Source of the DNA: Pseudomonas sp. NFR16
GTDB lineage: Bacteria; Pseudomonadota; Gammaproteobacteria; Pseudomonadales; Pseudomonadaceae
Reading direction: 5' to 3'
Assembly: GCF_900108875.1 (NCBI RefSeq)
Contig: NZ_FNYJ01000001.1
Coordinates: forward strand, 1,791,387-1,855,386
DNA length: 64,000 bases
Position 1 is the first letter of the stretch. Every line of letters begins with the position of its first letter. The notes below the pieces were generated by a model. The model saw only the letters and a program-made list of their open reading frames with translations. It ran no database searches and was not told the DNA's origin. Made by a program: the position numbers and the translations under genes. Shown piece after piece: positions 55,552-64,000 of the stretch.

Positions 55552-56340
55552 TCAGGCCACCTGCCCGACGAGTTGCTCGGTGAGCATGTGCTTGAGCAAC
55601 GTCCGGTAGGCCAGTACCCCACGACTCTTGTTGTCGTACTGCGACGGCGTGACCCCGGCACGGCTGGCATCGCGCAGCCGGGTATCGACTGGAATGAACG
55701 CCTTCCAGACATGCTCCGGATAACTGTCGCGCAGCAACTTGAGGGTACTCATCGAAGCTTGGGTGCGGCGGTCAAACAACGTCGGCACGATGGTGTACGG
55801 CAACGGCACCTTGCGCGAGCGGTTGATCATCGCCAGCGTGTTGACCATCCGTTCCAGGCCTTTGACCGCCAGAAATTCGGTCTGCACCGGAATCGCCAAC
55901 TGCTGACTCGCCGCCAGCGCATTGACCATCAGCACGCCCAGCAACGGCGGGCTGTCGATGATCGCGTAATCGAAGTCCTGCCACAGTTGCGCCAGGCTCT
56001 TGGCAATCACCAGGCCAAGGCCACTCTGCCCCGGCGACTGGCGCTCGAGCGTGGCCAGCGCGGTGCTGGACGGCAACAGAGAAATACGTTGATCGCTGGT
56101 CGGCAACAACAGTTGACCCGGCAGCCCGTCGGGCACCGAGCCCTTGTGCAGGAACAGGTCGAAACAGCTGTGCTCCAGCGCATCGGGATCATGGCCGAAA
56201 TAGCTGGTCATCGAACCATGCGGGTCGAGGTCAACGACGACCACGCGCTTGCCCGCCTCGGCCAGCAAACCGGCTAGGGCGATTGAGGTGGTGGTCTTGC
56301 CGACCCCGCCTTTCTGATTGGCTACTGCCCAGACTCTCAT
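55552..56340 (-). CDS. parC: ParA-like polar localisation ATPase ParC
   Basis: A 262-residue ParA/MinD-family ATPase: deviant Walker A KGGVGKTT at 10-17, VVVVDLDPHGSMTSYFG, YAIIDSPPLLGVL and VPTLFDRRTQAS. In the chemotaxis operons of polar-flagellated gamma-proteobacteria this protein recruits signalling arrays to the pole with ParP. It is not the topoisomerase IV subunit of the same name. The start MRVWAVAN follows a GGGGGAA site. It is not linked to a plasmid-type partition site. Confidence 0.9.
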   Translation of the reverse strand: MRVWAVANQKGGVGKTTTSIALAGLLAEAGKRVVVVDLDPHGSMTSYFGHDPDALEHSCFDLFLHKGSVPDGLPGQLLLPTSDQRISLLPSSTALATLERQSPGQSGLGLVIAKSLAQLWQDFDYAIIDSPPLLGVLMVNALAASQQLAIPVQTEFLAVKGLERMVNTLAMINRSRKVPLPYTIVPTLFDRRTQASMSTLKLLRDSYPEHVWKAFIPVDTRLRDASRAGVTPSQYDNKSRGVLAYRTLLKHMLTEQLVGQVA

Positions 56341-56381
56341 GTGTTCGTATTCCCCCCGACCATGATGATGACCGAGACCGA

Positions 56382-57263
56382 TTAAGGGGCAGGTGACGAA
56401 GATTTGACGCCTTGCGGCGGTTTGGCTGGGACAGGTGCAGTTTGTGTGCCAGCACGGCGCAATGCAGCATCGGGTTTTGCATTGGCCGCCGTGCCGGACC
56501 CGGTCAGGCTGCGACGCACGTCCAGATTGCGCGAGATCACCAGCACGACGCGGCGGTTGCGCGCACGGCCATCGGCGGTCGCGTTGGAGGTCAGCGGCTG
56601 GAACTCGCCATAACCGACCGAAGCCATGCGCACCGGGTTGATCCCGTCCATGGCCAGCATGCGCACGATGCTCGAGGCCCGCGCCGACGACAGCTCCCAG
56701 TTGCTCGGATACTGCGCCGAATTGATCGGCTGGTCGTCGGTGAAGCCCTCGACGTGGATCGGGTTGTCGAACGGCTTGATGATTTTGGACACCTTGTCGA
56801 TCAGGTCGAACGCCTGATTGCTCGGCATGGCATCGCCGCTGCCGAACAGCAGGCTGGAATTGAGCTCGATCTCGATCCACAGCTCATTGCCGCGCACGGT
56901 CATCTGCTTCGAAGCGATCAGATCACCGAACGCTGCATTGACGTCGTCGGCGATGGATTTCAGCGGGTCTTGAGCGCCCTGCCCCAACGCCGCGTCGGTC
57001 TGTTCGCTGTCTTGCACCAGCGGGTCGGCTGGACGCACCGTCTGCGGCTTCTGCTCGCCGATCGGGATGGGTTTCACGCTGCGCTCGGCTTCGTTGAACA
57101 CGCCGACCAGCGCCTCGGACAGCACTTTGTACTTGCCTTCGTTCAGCGAGGAGATGGAATACATGACCACGAAAAACGCAAACAGCAAGGTGATGAAGTC
57201 CGCGTAGGACACCAGCCAGCGCTCGTGATTTTCGTGTTCTTCGTGGCGACGTCGTCGGGCCAT
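56382..57263 (-). CDS. motD: Flagellar stator protein MotD
   Basis: A 293-residue MotB-like stator subunit. The membrane helix carries the proton-relay aspartate D22 (SYADFITLLFAFFVVMYSI). A plug/linker region follows, and an OmpA-like peptidoglycan-binding domain covers about 155-250 (HVEGFTDDQPINSAQYPSNWELSSARAS). The tail is disordered and rich in Ala/Pro. It pairs with MotC to drive the polar flagellum, as an alternative to MotAB. Confidence 0.94.
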   Translation of the reverse strand: MARRRRHEEHENHERWLVSYADFITLLFAFFVVMYSISSLNEGKYKVLSEALVGVFNEAERSVKPIPIGEQKPQTVRPADPLVQDSEQTDAALGQGAQDPLKSIADDVNAAFGDLIASKQMTVRGNELWIEIELNSSLLFGSGDAMPSNQAFDLIDKVSKIIKPFDNPIHVEGFTDDQPINSAQYPSNWELSSARASSIVRMLAMDGINPVRMASVGYGEFQPLTSNATADGRARNRRVVLVISRNLDVRRSLTGSGTAANAKPDAALRRAGTQTAPVPAKPPQGVKSSSPAP

Positions 57264-57270
57264 CAGTCCA

Positions 57271-58011
57271 TCACTCCATGAAGCCTTGCAGCTTCAGTTC
57301 GATCGAACGCGGGTTCTCACCCTCGGCGATGGACAGCAGGCCCTCGAGCAGCATTTCGCGATAGCGCGACTGACGCAGGGCAACGGCCTTGAGCTTGTTG
57401 GCGACCGGCAGCAGGATAAGGTTGGCCGACGCCACGCCGTAGATGGTCGCGACGAACGCCACGGCGATGCCGCTGCCCAGCTGATTCGGGTCGGCCAGGT
57501 TGCCCATGACATGAATCAGGCCCATTACCGCACCGATGATGCCCACGGTCGGCGCGTAACCACCCATGCTTTCGTAAACTTTCGCGGCCTGAATGTCGCG
57601 GCTCTCCTGGGTCATGAAGTCCACTTCCAGAATGCTGCGAATGGCCTCGGGCTCAGCACCGTCGACCAGCAATTGCAGGCCTTTGCGCGAGTAGGCATCA
57701 GGCTCGCTGTCCGCGACCGACTCAAGGCCCAGCAGGCCTTCCTTGCGCGCGGTCAGGCTCCACGACACGACACGGTCAATGCCGCCGGCCAGATCGATGC
57801 GTGGCGGAAACAGAATCCAGATGAAGATCTGGATCGCCCGCTTGAACGCGCTCATCGGCGTCTGCAGCAGGCACGCCGCCAGCGTTCCGCCGAGCACGAT
57901 CAGTGCAGCAGGCCCGTTCAGCAAGGCGCCGAGATGACCGCCTTCCAGAAAGTTGCCGCCGATGATGGCGACAAAGGCCAGAATGATCCCTATAAGCGTC
58001 AAAACATCCAT
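57271..58011 (-). CDS. motC: Flagellar stator protein MotC
   Basis: A 246-residue MotA-like stator subunit with four membrane helices. It has GIILAFVAIIGGNFLEGGHL at the N-terminus and GIIGAVMGLIHVMGNLADP and VAFVATIYGVASANLILLP in the third and fourth helices. It shares one base with the cheB stop (TGATG) and precedes motD by seven bases. Confidence 0.95.
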   Translation of the reverse strand: MDVLTLIGIILAFVAIIGGNFLEGGHLGALLNGPAALIVLGGTLAACLLQTPMSAFKRAIQIFIWILFPPRIDLAGGIDRVVSWSLTARKEGLLGLESVADSEPDAYSRKGLQLLVDGAEPEAIRSILEVDFMTQESRDIQAAKVYESMGGYAPTVGIIGAVMGLIHVMGNLADPNQLGSGIAVAFVATIYGVASANLILLPVANKLKAVALRQSRYREMLLEGLLSIAEGENPRSIELKLQGFME

Positions 58012-59168
58012 CAGACACAGGCCTCGACCAGATGGCGCCCGATATCGTCCAGGCTGTAGACGGCGTCAGCCAGGTCGGCCTTGACGATGGCCATAGGCAT
58101 GCCATAGATGACGCAACTGGCTTCGTCCTGCGCCCAGATGTGGCTGCCGCCCTGCTTGAGCAGGCGCGCGCCTTCGCGACCGTCCGCGCCCATGCCGGTG
58201 AGGACCACGGCGAGCACTTTATCGCCGTAGGACTTGGCCGCCGACCCGAAGGTGATGTCCACGCAGGGCTTGTAGTTCAGGCGTTCGTCACCCGGCAGGA
58301 TTTTCACCGCCCCGCGACCGTCGACCATCATCTGCTTGCCACCGGGGGCGAGCAACGCAAGGCCCGGACGCAGAATGTCGCCGTCTTCCGCTTCTTTGAC
58401 GCTGATCCGGCAGAGCTTGTCCAGACGCTCGGCGAAGGCCTTGGTGAACGCTGCGGGCATGTGCTGGATGAGCACGATCGGAGCCGGGAAATTGGCGGGC
58501 AGTTGAGTGAGGACGCGTTGCAGCGCGACCGGGCCACCGGTTGAGGTGCCGATCGCGACCAGTTTGTAAGCCTTGCGCTTGGGCGCAGGCGACGCCGGTG
58601 CATGATGCCCGGCTGAATGGCCAGTGGAAGACGTGCGCGCTGGCGCAGGGGCCGGGCGTGCGGCAGGCGTCGGCGCGGCGTGAGTCGTGCGTGGGGCCGT
58701 GGAGGTGGGCGCGGGCGCCGGCGTCGGAGCTGGCGCCGCTGCGCTGCTGCCCAATCCGCTGAAACGACGGTTGCTGCGGGAGATGCTGTGCACCTTTTCG
58801 CACAGCATCTGCTTGACCTTCTCGGGATTGCGCGAGATGTCCTCGAAGTTTTTCGGCAGGAAATCCACAGCGCCGGCGTCGAGCGCATCGAGGGTGACAC
58901 GGGCGCCTTCGTGGGTCAGCGATGAGAACATCAGAACCGGTGTCGGGCAGCGCTGCATGATGTGACGAACCGCGGTAATGCCATCCATCATCGGCATTTC
59001 GTAGTCCATGGTGATCACGTCAGGCTTGAGCGCCAGGGCCTGGTCAATGGCTTCCCTGCCATTGGTGGCGGTGCCGACCACTTGAATCGTGGAATCTGAA
59101 GAGAGAATTTCCGAGACGCGACGACGGAAAAAACCCGAATCGTCCACGACGAGAACCTTGACTGCCAT
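58011..59168 (-). CDS. cheB: Chemoreceptor methylesterase CheB
   Basis: A 385-residue response regulator: a receiver domain with phospho-acceptor D55, a long Pro/Ala/Thr-rich linker (about 140-190), and a C-terminal methylesterase/deamidase with the Ser-His-Asp triad in [18 protein letters not shown] and LTGMGADGR. It demethylates receptors during adaptation. The ATG at 59168 is preferred over a GTG two codons earlier because GGAG is five bases upstream. Confidence 0.96.
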   Translation of the reverse strand: MAVKVLVVDDSGFFRRRVSEILSSDSTIQVVGTATNGREAIDQALALKPDVITMDYEMPMMDGITAVRHIMQRCPTPVLMFSSLTHEGARVTLDALDAGAVDFLPKNFEDISRNPEKVKQMLCEKVHSISRSNRRFSGLGSSAAAPAPTPAPAPTSTAPRTTHAAPTPAARPAPAPARTSSTGHSAGHHAPASPAPKRKAYKLVAIGTSTGGPVALQRVLTQLPANFPAPIVLIQHMPAAFTKAFAERLDKLCRISVKEAEDGDILRPGLALLAPGGKQMMVDGRGAVKILPGDERLNYKPCVDITFGSAAKSYGDKVLAVVLTGMGADGREGARLLKQGGSHIWAQDEASCVIYGMPMAIVKADLADAVYSLDDIGRHLVEACV

Positions 59169-59255
59169 AAACACTCCATTGGGCCCGCGCTACCCCGAGG
59201 GCAGGCGCGGCCTGAATCACATCGCTTGGGCCACAATTGGCGAGCGGCACCGACT

Positions 59256-59294
59256 TGCAGGACCGGCCCTTTCCGGCTGAGGCCGGCCCTGCAA
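59256..59294. repeat. REP palindrome in the cheA-cheB gap
   Basis: TTGCAGGACCGGCC and GGCCGGCCCTGCAA form an inverted repeat around TTTCCGGCTGA, in the 180-base gap between cheA and cheB. It resembles the TTCCCGGCTAAAGCCGGTCC family. Confidence 0.7.
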
Positions 59295-59350
59295 CGTCAC
59301 CCAACCGAATCGGTCCTGCCAGGTACCGCCACCGACGCCGGCCCCATCGA

Positions 59351-61627
59351 TCAGATACGCCGTGCGGCGTAACGCTTGAGCATGCTCGGAACATCGAGAA
59401 TCAGCGCGATGCGACCGTCGCCGGTAATGGTGGCGCCTGACATGCCCGGCGTCCCCTGCAGCATCTTGCCCAGCGGCTTGATGACCACTTCTTCCTGGCC
59501 GACCAGTTGATCGACGACAAAGCCGATCCGCTGCGTGCCCACCGAAAGGATCACCACGTGGCCTTCTCGCTGCTCTTCGTGAACGGCAGAGCTGACCAGC
59601 CAGCGCTTGAGGTAGAACAGCGGCAGTGCCTTGTCGCGCACGATGACCACTTCCTGACCGTCGACGACATTGGTGGTCGACAGGTCCAGATGGAAGATCT
59701 CGTTGACGTTGACCAGCGGGAACGCGAACGCCTGGTTGCCCAGCATCACCATCAGGGTCGGCATGATCGCCAGGGTCAACGGCACCTTGATGACGATCTT
59801 CGAGCCCTGGCCCTTGGTCGAGTAGATGTTGATCGAACCGTTGAGCTGGGCAATCTTGGTTTTCACCACGTCCATGCCCACGCCACGGCCGGACACGTCG
59901 GAAATCTCGGTCTTGGTCGAGAAGCCCGGCGCGAAGATCAGGTTGTAGCAATCGGTGTCGCTCAGACGATCTGCGGCATCCTTGTCCATGACCCCGCGCT
60001 TGACTGCGATGGCACGCAGCACTGCCGGGTCCATGCCTTTGCCGTCATCGGAAATCGACAGCAGGATGTGGTCGCCTTCCTGTTCCGCCGAGAGCACCAC
60101 GCGACCGCCCCGGGCCTTGCCCGATGCTTCACGCTCTTCCGGCGATTCGATGCCGTGGTCAACCGCGTTGCGCACCAAGTGCACCAGCGGGTCGGCCAGC
60201 GCCTCGACCAGGTTCTTGTCCAGGTCGGTTTCTTCACCCACCAGTTCAAGGTTGATTTCTTTCTTGAGCTGACGCGCCAGATCGCGGACCAGTCGCGGGA
60301 AGCGACCGAAGACTTTCTTGATCGGCTGCATGCGGGTTTTCATCACCGCGGTCTGCAGGTCAGCGGTGACCACGTCCAGATTGGACACGGCCTTGGACAT
60401 GGCTTCGTCCGAGCTATTGGCACCCAGGCGCACCAGACGGTTACGCACCAGCACCAGCTCGCCGACCATGTTCATGATTTCGTCCAGCCGCGCGGTGTCG
60501 ACGCGCACGGTGGTTTCCGCTTCGGCTGGCGGCTTCTCGCCAGCGGCAGGTGCCGGGGCACGCGCGGCGGCAGGTGCGGCAGCTGGAGCGGCCTTGGCCG
60601 GGGCAGCGGCGGCCGGGGCAGGCGCTGCTTTGGCAGGCTCGACTTTCGGCGCTTCGACCTTGGCGGGCTCGACCTTCTTCACCGGCGCGACGGCGGTGGC
60701 GGCCACGCCCGGTTCGAATTTGCCTTTACCGTGAAGCTGGTCGAGCAAGTCTTCGAATTCGTTCTCAGTGATTTCGTCGCCCGAGCCTTTCGCCTCGGTG
60801 GCGGCCGGCGTTGCAGCGGCAGCAGCCACAGGGGCAGCGGCACCGGCTTCGGGCGAGAACGAGCCCTTGCCATGCAGCTGATCGAGCAGTGCTTCGAATT
60901 CGTCGTCGGTGATTTCGTCGCTGGCGGCTTCGGAAGCCGGCGCCGCGGCGGCAGCTGGCGCGACCGCATCGACAGCGAACTGGCCCTTGCCGTGCAGCTG
61001 ATCCAGCAGCGATTCGAATTCGGCGTCAGTGATCTCGTCGCTTGGCGCGTCGCCAGACGACTGTGCAGGCGCCCCCGGGGCCGGGGTCGAAGCAACGGCA
61101 CCCGCCGCTTCGGCCTTGACCGCATTCAGCGAGTCCAGCAGTTGTTCGAATTCCTGATCGGTGATGTCTTCGGAGGGCGCTTCGGCCACCGGCTCCGGCG
61201 CCACAGGAGCGGGCGCTGCAGCCACTTCGTCAGCCGACGCAGGCTCTGCCAGGCGGGAAAGCGCAGCAAGCAGTTCAGGCGTGGCCGGCGTGATGTCCGA
61301 ACGCTCGCGCACCTGACCGAACATGCTGTTGACGGTGTCCAGGGCTTCGAGCACAACGTCCATGAGTTCCGCGTCGACCCGGCGCTCACCTTTGCGCAGG
61401 ATGTCGAACACGTTTTCGGCGATGTGACAGCATTCAACCAGCTCGTTGAGCTGGAGGAAGCCGGCGCCCCCTTTTACAGTGTGAAAACCGCGAAAAATTG
61501 CATTGAGCAGGTCCGCATCGTCCGGCCGGCTTTCCAGCTCGACCAACTGCTCGGACAACTGCTCCAGAATCTCGCCGGCCTCTACCAGAAAATCCTGAAG
61601 GATTTCTTCATCGGCGCCGAAGCTCAT
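59351..61627 (-). CDS. cheA: Chemotaxis histidine kinase CheA
   Basis: A 758-residue kinase. The HPt domain has phospho-accepting H49 (FRGFHTVKGGAGF). A long linker (about 105-370) follows, then dimerisation (LDEIMNMVGELVLVRNRLV), ATP-binding (LVHLVRNAVDHGIE, DDGKGMDP, GRGVGMDVV) and CheW-like domains. The linker carries four copies of a motif (S/G)DEIT-x2-EFE-x-LLDQLHGKG, the first one degenerate (SEDITDQEFEQLLDSL), separated by Ala/Pro-rich spacers of about 35-45 residues. Such repeats may be docking sites for ParP or CheY. No separate P2 domain is obvious. Confidence 0.97.
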   Translation of the reverse strand: MSFGADEEILQDFLVEAGEILEQLSEQLVELESRPDDADLLNAIFRGFHTVKGGAGFLQLNELVECCHIAENVFDILRKGERRVDAELMDVVLEALDTVNSMFGQVRERSDITPATPELLAALSRLAEPASADEVAAAPAPVAPEPVAEAPSEDITDQEFEQLLDSLNAVKAEAAGAVASTPAPGAPAQSSGDAPSDEITDAEFESLLDQLHGKGQFAVDAVAPAAAAAPASEAASDEITDDEFEALLDQLHGKGSFSPEAGAAAPVAAAAATPAATEAKGSGDEITENEFEDLLDQLHGKGKFEPGVAATAVAPVKKVEPAKVEAPKVEPAKAAPAPAAAAPAKAAPAAAPAAARAPAPAAGEKPPAEAETTVRVDTARLDEIMNMVGELVLVRNRLVRLGANSSDEAMSKAVSNLDVVTADLQTAVMKTRMQPIKKVFGRFPRLVRDLARQLKKEINLELVGEETDLDKNLVEALADPLVHLVRNAVDHGIESPEEREASGKARGGRVVLSAEQEGDHILLSISDDGKGMDPAVLRAIAVKRGVMDKDAADRLSDTDCYNLIFAPGFSTKTEISDVSGRGVGMDVVKTKIAQLNGSINIYSTKGQGSKIVIKVPLTLAIMPTLMVMLGNQAFAFPLVNVNEIFHLDLSTTNVVDGQEVVIVRDKALPLFYLKRWLVSSAVHEEQREGHVVILSVGTQRIGFVVDQLVGQEEVVIKPLGKMLQGTPGMSGATITGDGRIALILDVPSMLKRYAARRI

Positions 61628-61771
61628 TGGGGGTGCTCCTAAAATTAACCGTCAAACCGATCCGGAAGCTGTTCGGCGATCTGCGCGCATTGCCTTCGTC
61701 GAAGCATTGGCGCGCCAGATCAACAGCCACTTTCACATAGAACCCTGAATCGCAGACCCGCAAGCGGGGAT

Positions 61772-62560
61772 CTAGAAGCCAAGGCTGGATAGCAGATCGT
61801 CTACATCATCCTGACCGGATACGACGTCTTCACGTTTATCGGCATGAATCTGCGGACCTTCACCCTTGGAATGAAGTTTTTCCTGTTCTTTTTGCTGACG
61901 GAACACTTCCTGGTCGTGTTCGATCCCTGCAAAGCGATCGACCTGACTGGCCATCAGCACCAGCTTGAGCAGATTGCTCTCCACTTCGGTGACCAGCGTG
62001 GTCACACGCTTGATGACCTGGCCGGTGAGGTCCTGGTAATCCTGAGCCAGCAGAATGTCGTTCAGGTGGCTGGCGACCTCGGCGGTCTCCTTCTCGCTGC
62101 GCGTCAGGAAACCATCGACGCGACGGGCCAGATCACGAAACTCATCGGCACCGATCTCGCGACGCATGAAGCGTCCCCAATCGGCGCTCAAGGCCTTGGC
62201 ATCGGCACTGAGGCCATTCATCAACGGCGTGCTCTGCTCGACCAGGTCCATGGTGCGGTTGGCCGCACCTTCCGTCAGCCTGACAACATACGACAGGCGT
62301 TCGGTGGCATCGGTGATCTGGGACACTTCTTCGGCTTGCGGCATGTGCGGGTCAATCTGAAAATTGACGATCGCACTGTGCAGCTCGCGCGTCAGTTTGC
62401 CGACTTCCTGATACAGGCCGCGATCCCGGGTCTGATTAAGCTCATGGATGAGTTGCACGGCATCGCCGAACCTGCCTTTTTCAAGGCTCGCGACGAGTTC
62501 TTGTGCATGTTTCTTCAGGGTCGACTCGAAGTCACCCATTGTCGAATCTTTGGAATCCAT
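61772..62560 (-). CDS. cheZ: CheY-P phosphatase CheZ
   Basis: A 262-residue mainly helical protein. The catalytic glutamine region is AQDYQDLTGQVIKRV, the long helices before it form the four-helix bundle, and the C-terminal QDDVDDLLSSLGF is the CheY-binding peptide. It lies between cheY and cheA. The 144-base gap to the cheA start has no distinct feature. Confidence 0.96.
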   Translation of the reverse strand: MDSKDSTMGDFESTLKKHAQELVASLEKGRFGDAVQLIHELNQTRDRGLYQEVGKLTRELHSAIVNFQIDPHMPQAEEVSQITDATERLSYVVRLTEGAANRTMDLVEQSTPLMNGLSADAKALSADWGRFMRREIGADEFRDLARRVDGFLTRSEKETAEVASHLNDILLAQDYQDLTGQVIKRVTTLVTEVESNLLKLVLMASQVDRFAGIEHDQEVFRQQKEQEKLHSKGEGPQIHADKREDVVSGQDDVDDLLSSLGF

Positions 62561-62579
62561 AGCGCCCTCGCAGCGGACA

Positions 62580-62954
62580 TCAGCTATTGACGCGCTCGAA
62601 TATCTTCTCGATCTTTTCTTTGAGCACTTGCGCGGTGAATGGCTTGACCACGTAGCCGTTCACACCGGCCTGAGCGGCTTCGATGATCTGCTCGCGCTTG
62701 GCTTCGGCAGTGACCATCAATACCGGCAAGTGACGCAGACGCTCGTCGGCGCGGACCTGACGCAACAGGTCGATGCCAGACATGCCGGGCATGTTCCAGT
62801 CAGTCACCAGAAAGTCAAAAGCCCCGCTCTGCAGCATCGGCAATGCGGTGGTACCGTCATCTGCTTCGGCCGTGTTGGTGAACCCAAGGTCACGCAACAG
62901 GTTTTTTATGATCCGCCGCATCGTTGAGAAGTCATCAACGATGAGGATTTTCAT
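62580..62954 (-). CDS. cheY: Chemotaxis response regulator CheY
   Basis: A 124-residue single receiver. The acidic pair is D7/D8, phospho-acceptor D52 lies in [11 protein letters not shown]82 in MVTAEAK and K104 in YVVKPF. Phosphorylated CheY binds the flagellar motor switch. The start MKILIVDD is the standard CheY N-terminus; the upstream frame is leader. cheZ follows within 20 bases. Confidence 0.97.
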   Translation of the reverse strand: MKILIVDDFSTMRRIIKNLLRDLGFTNTAEADDGTTALPMLQSGAFDFLVTDWNMPGMSGIDLLRQVRADERLRHLPVLMVTAEAKREQIIEAAQAGVNGYVVKPFTAQVLKEKIEKIFERVNS

Positions 62955-63037
62955 GTTCTTGTCCAATTCGACCTCCAAGCAGTCTTTAACGCGCCCAGCA
63001 CCTGGACGCGCGTTCAATCAATACCGGCACAACCCAG

Positions 63038-63062
63038 TGATCGGCTCTACGAAAATAATAAG
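63038..63062 (-). promoter_or_regulatory. Possible sigma-28 (FliA) promoter of cheY
   Basis: GCCGATCA on the minus strand (63038-63045) resembles the FliA -10 GCCGATAA and lies about 85 bases before the cheY start. The -35 (expected TAAA) is poor. The site is proposed because the chemotaxis genes of this locus are known FliA targets in Pseudomonas. Confidence 0.3.
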
Positions 63063-63218
63063 GAATGGTGCACATCGAGGGGTCACGAACACGGCGCAAC
63101 AGGCCGTTCAAAGACCTGATCCGACCGGCTCCTGCCTTGTCTCTCCTGCTTCCCACACCACATTCAGCACAGCCGGTCTTACTTGCAACACGCGAACACC
63201 CTGTTCACGTGCGATGAA

Positions 63219-63959
63219 TCAGCGCGCGCGCCACTCTCCCAACCGTCCACGCAACCGCGCGGCGCACTGGCTATGCAGCTGGCTGACCCGAGATTCGCTG
63301 ACCCCCAGGACCTCACCGATTTCCTTGAGGTTCAGCTCTTCGTCGTAATACAGCGCCAGCACCAGGCGTTCACGCTCCGGCAGATTGGCGATGGCATCCG
63401 CCAGCGCAGCCTGGAAACGTTCATCTTCCAGATCGCGCGACGGCTCCAGCGACTGGCTCGCGCCGTCCTCGTGCAGCCCTTCATGCTCGCCGTCCTGCAA
63501 CAGGTCGTCGAAGCTGAACAGGCGACTGCCCAGGGTATCGTTCAAAATCCCGTAGTAATCATCGAGACTCAATTGAAGTTCGGCAGCAACCTCGTGATCT
63601 TTAGCGTCACGGCCGGTTTTTGCTTCAATTGCACGAATCGCGTCGCTGACCATGCGCGTATTCCGGTGAACCGAGCGTGGCGCCCAGTCGCCCTTGCGCA
63701 CTTCGTCGAGCATCGCGCCGCGAATACGAATACCCGCATAGGTCTCGAAACTCGCGCCCTTGGTGGAGTCGTACTTGGTCGACACCTCGAGCAGACCGAT
63801 CATGCCGGCCTGGATCAGGTCCTCGACCTGAACACTGGCCGGCAGGCGCGCCAGCAGGTGGTAAGCGATGCGCTTGACCAGCGGGGCGTAACGCTCGATC
63901 AGTTCGTACTGAGAATCTTTGGATGATTTGCTGTACATGCGATAGCCACTTGCGGTCAT
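63219..63959 (-). CDS. fliA: RNA polymerase sigma-28 factor FliA
   Basis: A 246-residue flagellar sigma factor. Region 2 reads LVKRIAYHLLARLPASVQVEDLIQAGMIGLLE and FETYAGIRIRGAMLDEVRKGDWAPRSV. Region 3 is EAKTGRDAKDHEVAAELQLS, and region 4 is LPERERLVLALYYDEELNLKEIGEVLGVSESRVSQL. It directs late flagellar and chemotaxis genes. Its ATG overlaps the fleN stop in an ATGA. Confidence 0.97.
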   Translation of the reverse strand: MTASGYRMYSKSSKDSQYELIERYAPLVKRIAYHLLARLPASVQVEDLIQAGMIGLLEVSTKYDSTKGASFETYAGIRIRGAMLDEVRKGDWAPRSVHRNTRMVSDAIRAIEAKTGRDAKDHEVAAELQLSLDDYYGILNDTLGSRLFSFDDLLQDGEHEGLHEDGASQSLEPSRDLEDERFQAALADAIANLPERERLVLALYYDEELNLKEIGEVLGVSESRVSQLHSQCAARLRGRLGEWRAR

Positions 63960-64000
63960 GACACGGGCCCTGCGCTGGTCTGATGCACCAGGCGTTCAAC
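63956..64000 (-). CDS. fleN: Flagellar number regulator FleN, C-terminal end only
   Basis: Only the last 14 codons are in the window (VERLVHQTSAGPVS), ending in a TGA that overlaps the fliA start. The identity rests on the fixed Pseudomonas order fleN-fliA and the short tail alone. Confidence 0.55.
   Translation of the reverse strand, partial: VERLVHQTSAGPVS

Noticed and set aside
55552..56340. Plasmid-type ParA partition system
   Set aside because: The ParA-like gene has no ParB partner or parS-like repeats and lies inside the chemotaxis operon next to parP, which identifies it as the polar array-positioning ParC.
63038..63062. Strong sigma-28 promoter for cheY
   Set aside because: Only the -10 half resembles the FliA consensus; the -35 is missing. 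It is kept as a low-confidence feature rather than a finding.

Overview
The window reads as a chromosomal segment of a Pseudomonas species, probably of the P. fluorescens/P. syringae broad lineage. The evidence is the gene orders smc-zipA-ligA, fleN-fliA-cheYZAB-motCD-parC-parP-cheW and ccmABCDEFGHI, the high G+C content, and the many short Pseudomonas-type REP palindromes. I see no tRNA or rRNA gene, CRISPR array, insertion sequence or prophage. The only RNA genes I can support are the 4.5S SRP RNA and a candidate Rsm-type sRNA.

Left part (1-16586). A partial Rap1a/Tai-like secreted protein is followed by type I pantothenate kinase (coaA), an unrecognised 443-residue protein, an old-yellow-enzyme reductase with its divergent LysR regulator, ffs, a GNAT acetyltransferase and a GAF/degenerate-GGDEF/EAL phosphodiesterase. 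Next come a zinc-ribbon metallopeptidase and the minus-strand housekeeping block smc-zipA-ligA.

Purine block (16590-35259, with an outlier at 40061). The genes encode the whole route from guanine and xanthine to glyoxylate and urea: guaD, xdhABC, puuD (membrane cytochrome-type urate oxidase), uraH, uraD, puuE, alc and allA. They also encode an AzgA-type purine permease, a UacT-type urate/xanthine permease and a Tsx-like outer-membrane channel. Two GntR/FCD regulators lie in the block, each divergent from a structural gene. Two different palindromes sit in the promoters: TGAC-N6-GTCA (upstream of xdhA twice and azgA once) and TTGTAYACAA (upstream of azgA, uraH and puuE). The second palindrome recurs just before a urea transporter gene about 12 kb away, which suggests that export or uptake of the end product belongs to the same regulon.

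Middle (35341-43453). This part holds a DUF808 membrane protein with a small partner gene, a RutR-like TetR regulator, a stand-alone receiver protein, and a minus-strand RsmX-like sRNA with GGA-loop hairpins, a terminator and a GacA-type upstream palindrome. It continues with a Cache-domain chemoreceptor, the urea transporter, a voltage-gated-type potassium channel with a C-terminal zinc ribbon, a sulfate-binding protein and a small lipoprotein.

Right part (43481-64000). The cytochrome c maturation genes ccmABCDEFGHI run on the minus strand, with a REP block splitting ccmG from ccmH. A plus-strand pair encodes a FliK-like protein and a short FlhB C-terminal homologue. The window ends with the polar-flagellum chemotaxis operon: the 3' end of fleN, then fliA, cheY, cheZ, cheA, cheB, motC, motD, parC, parP, cheW and a DUF2802 gene. 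CheA carries four copies of an acidic/hydrophobic motif in its linker.
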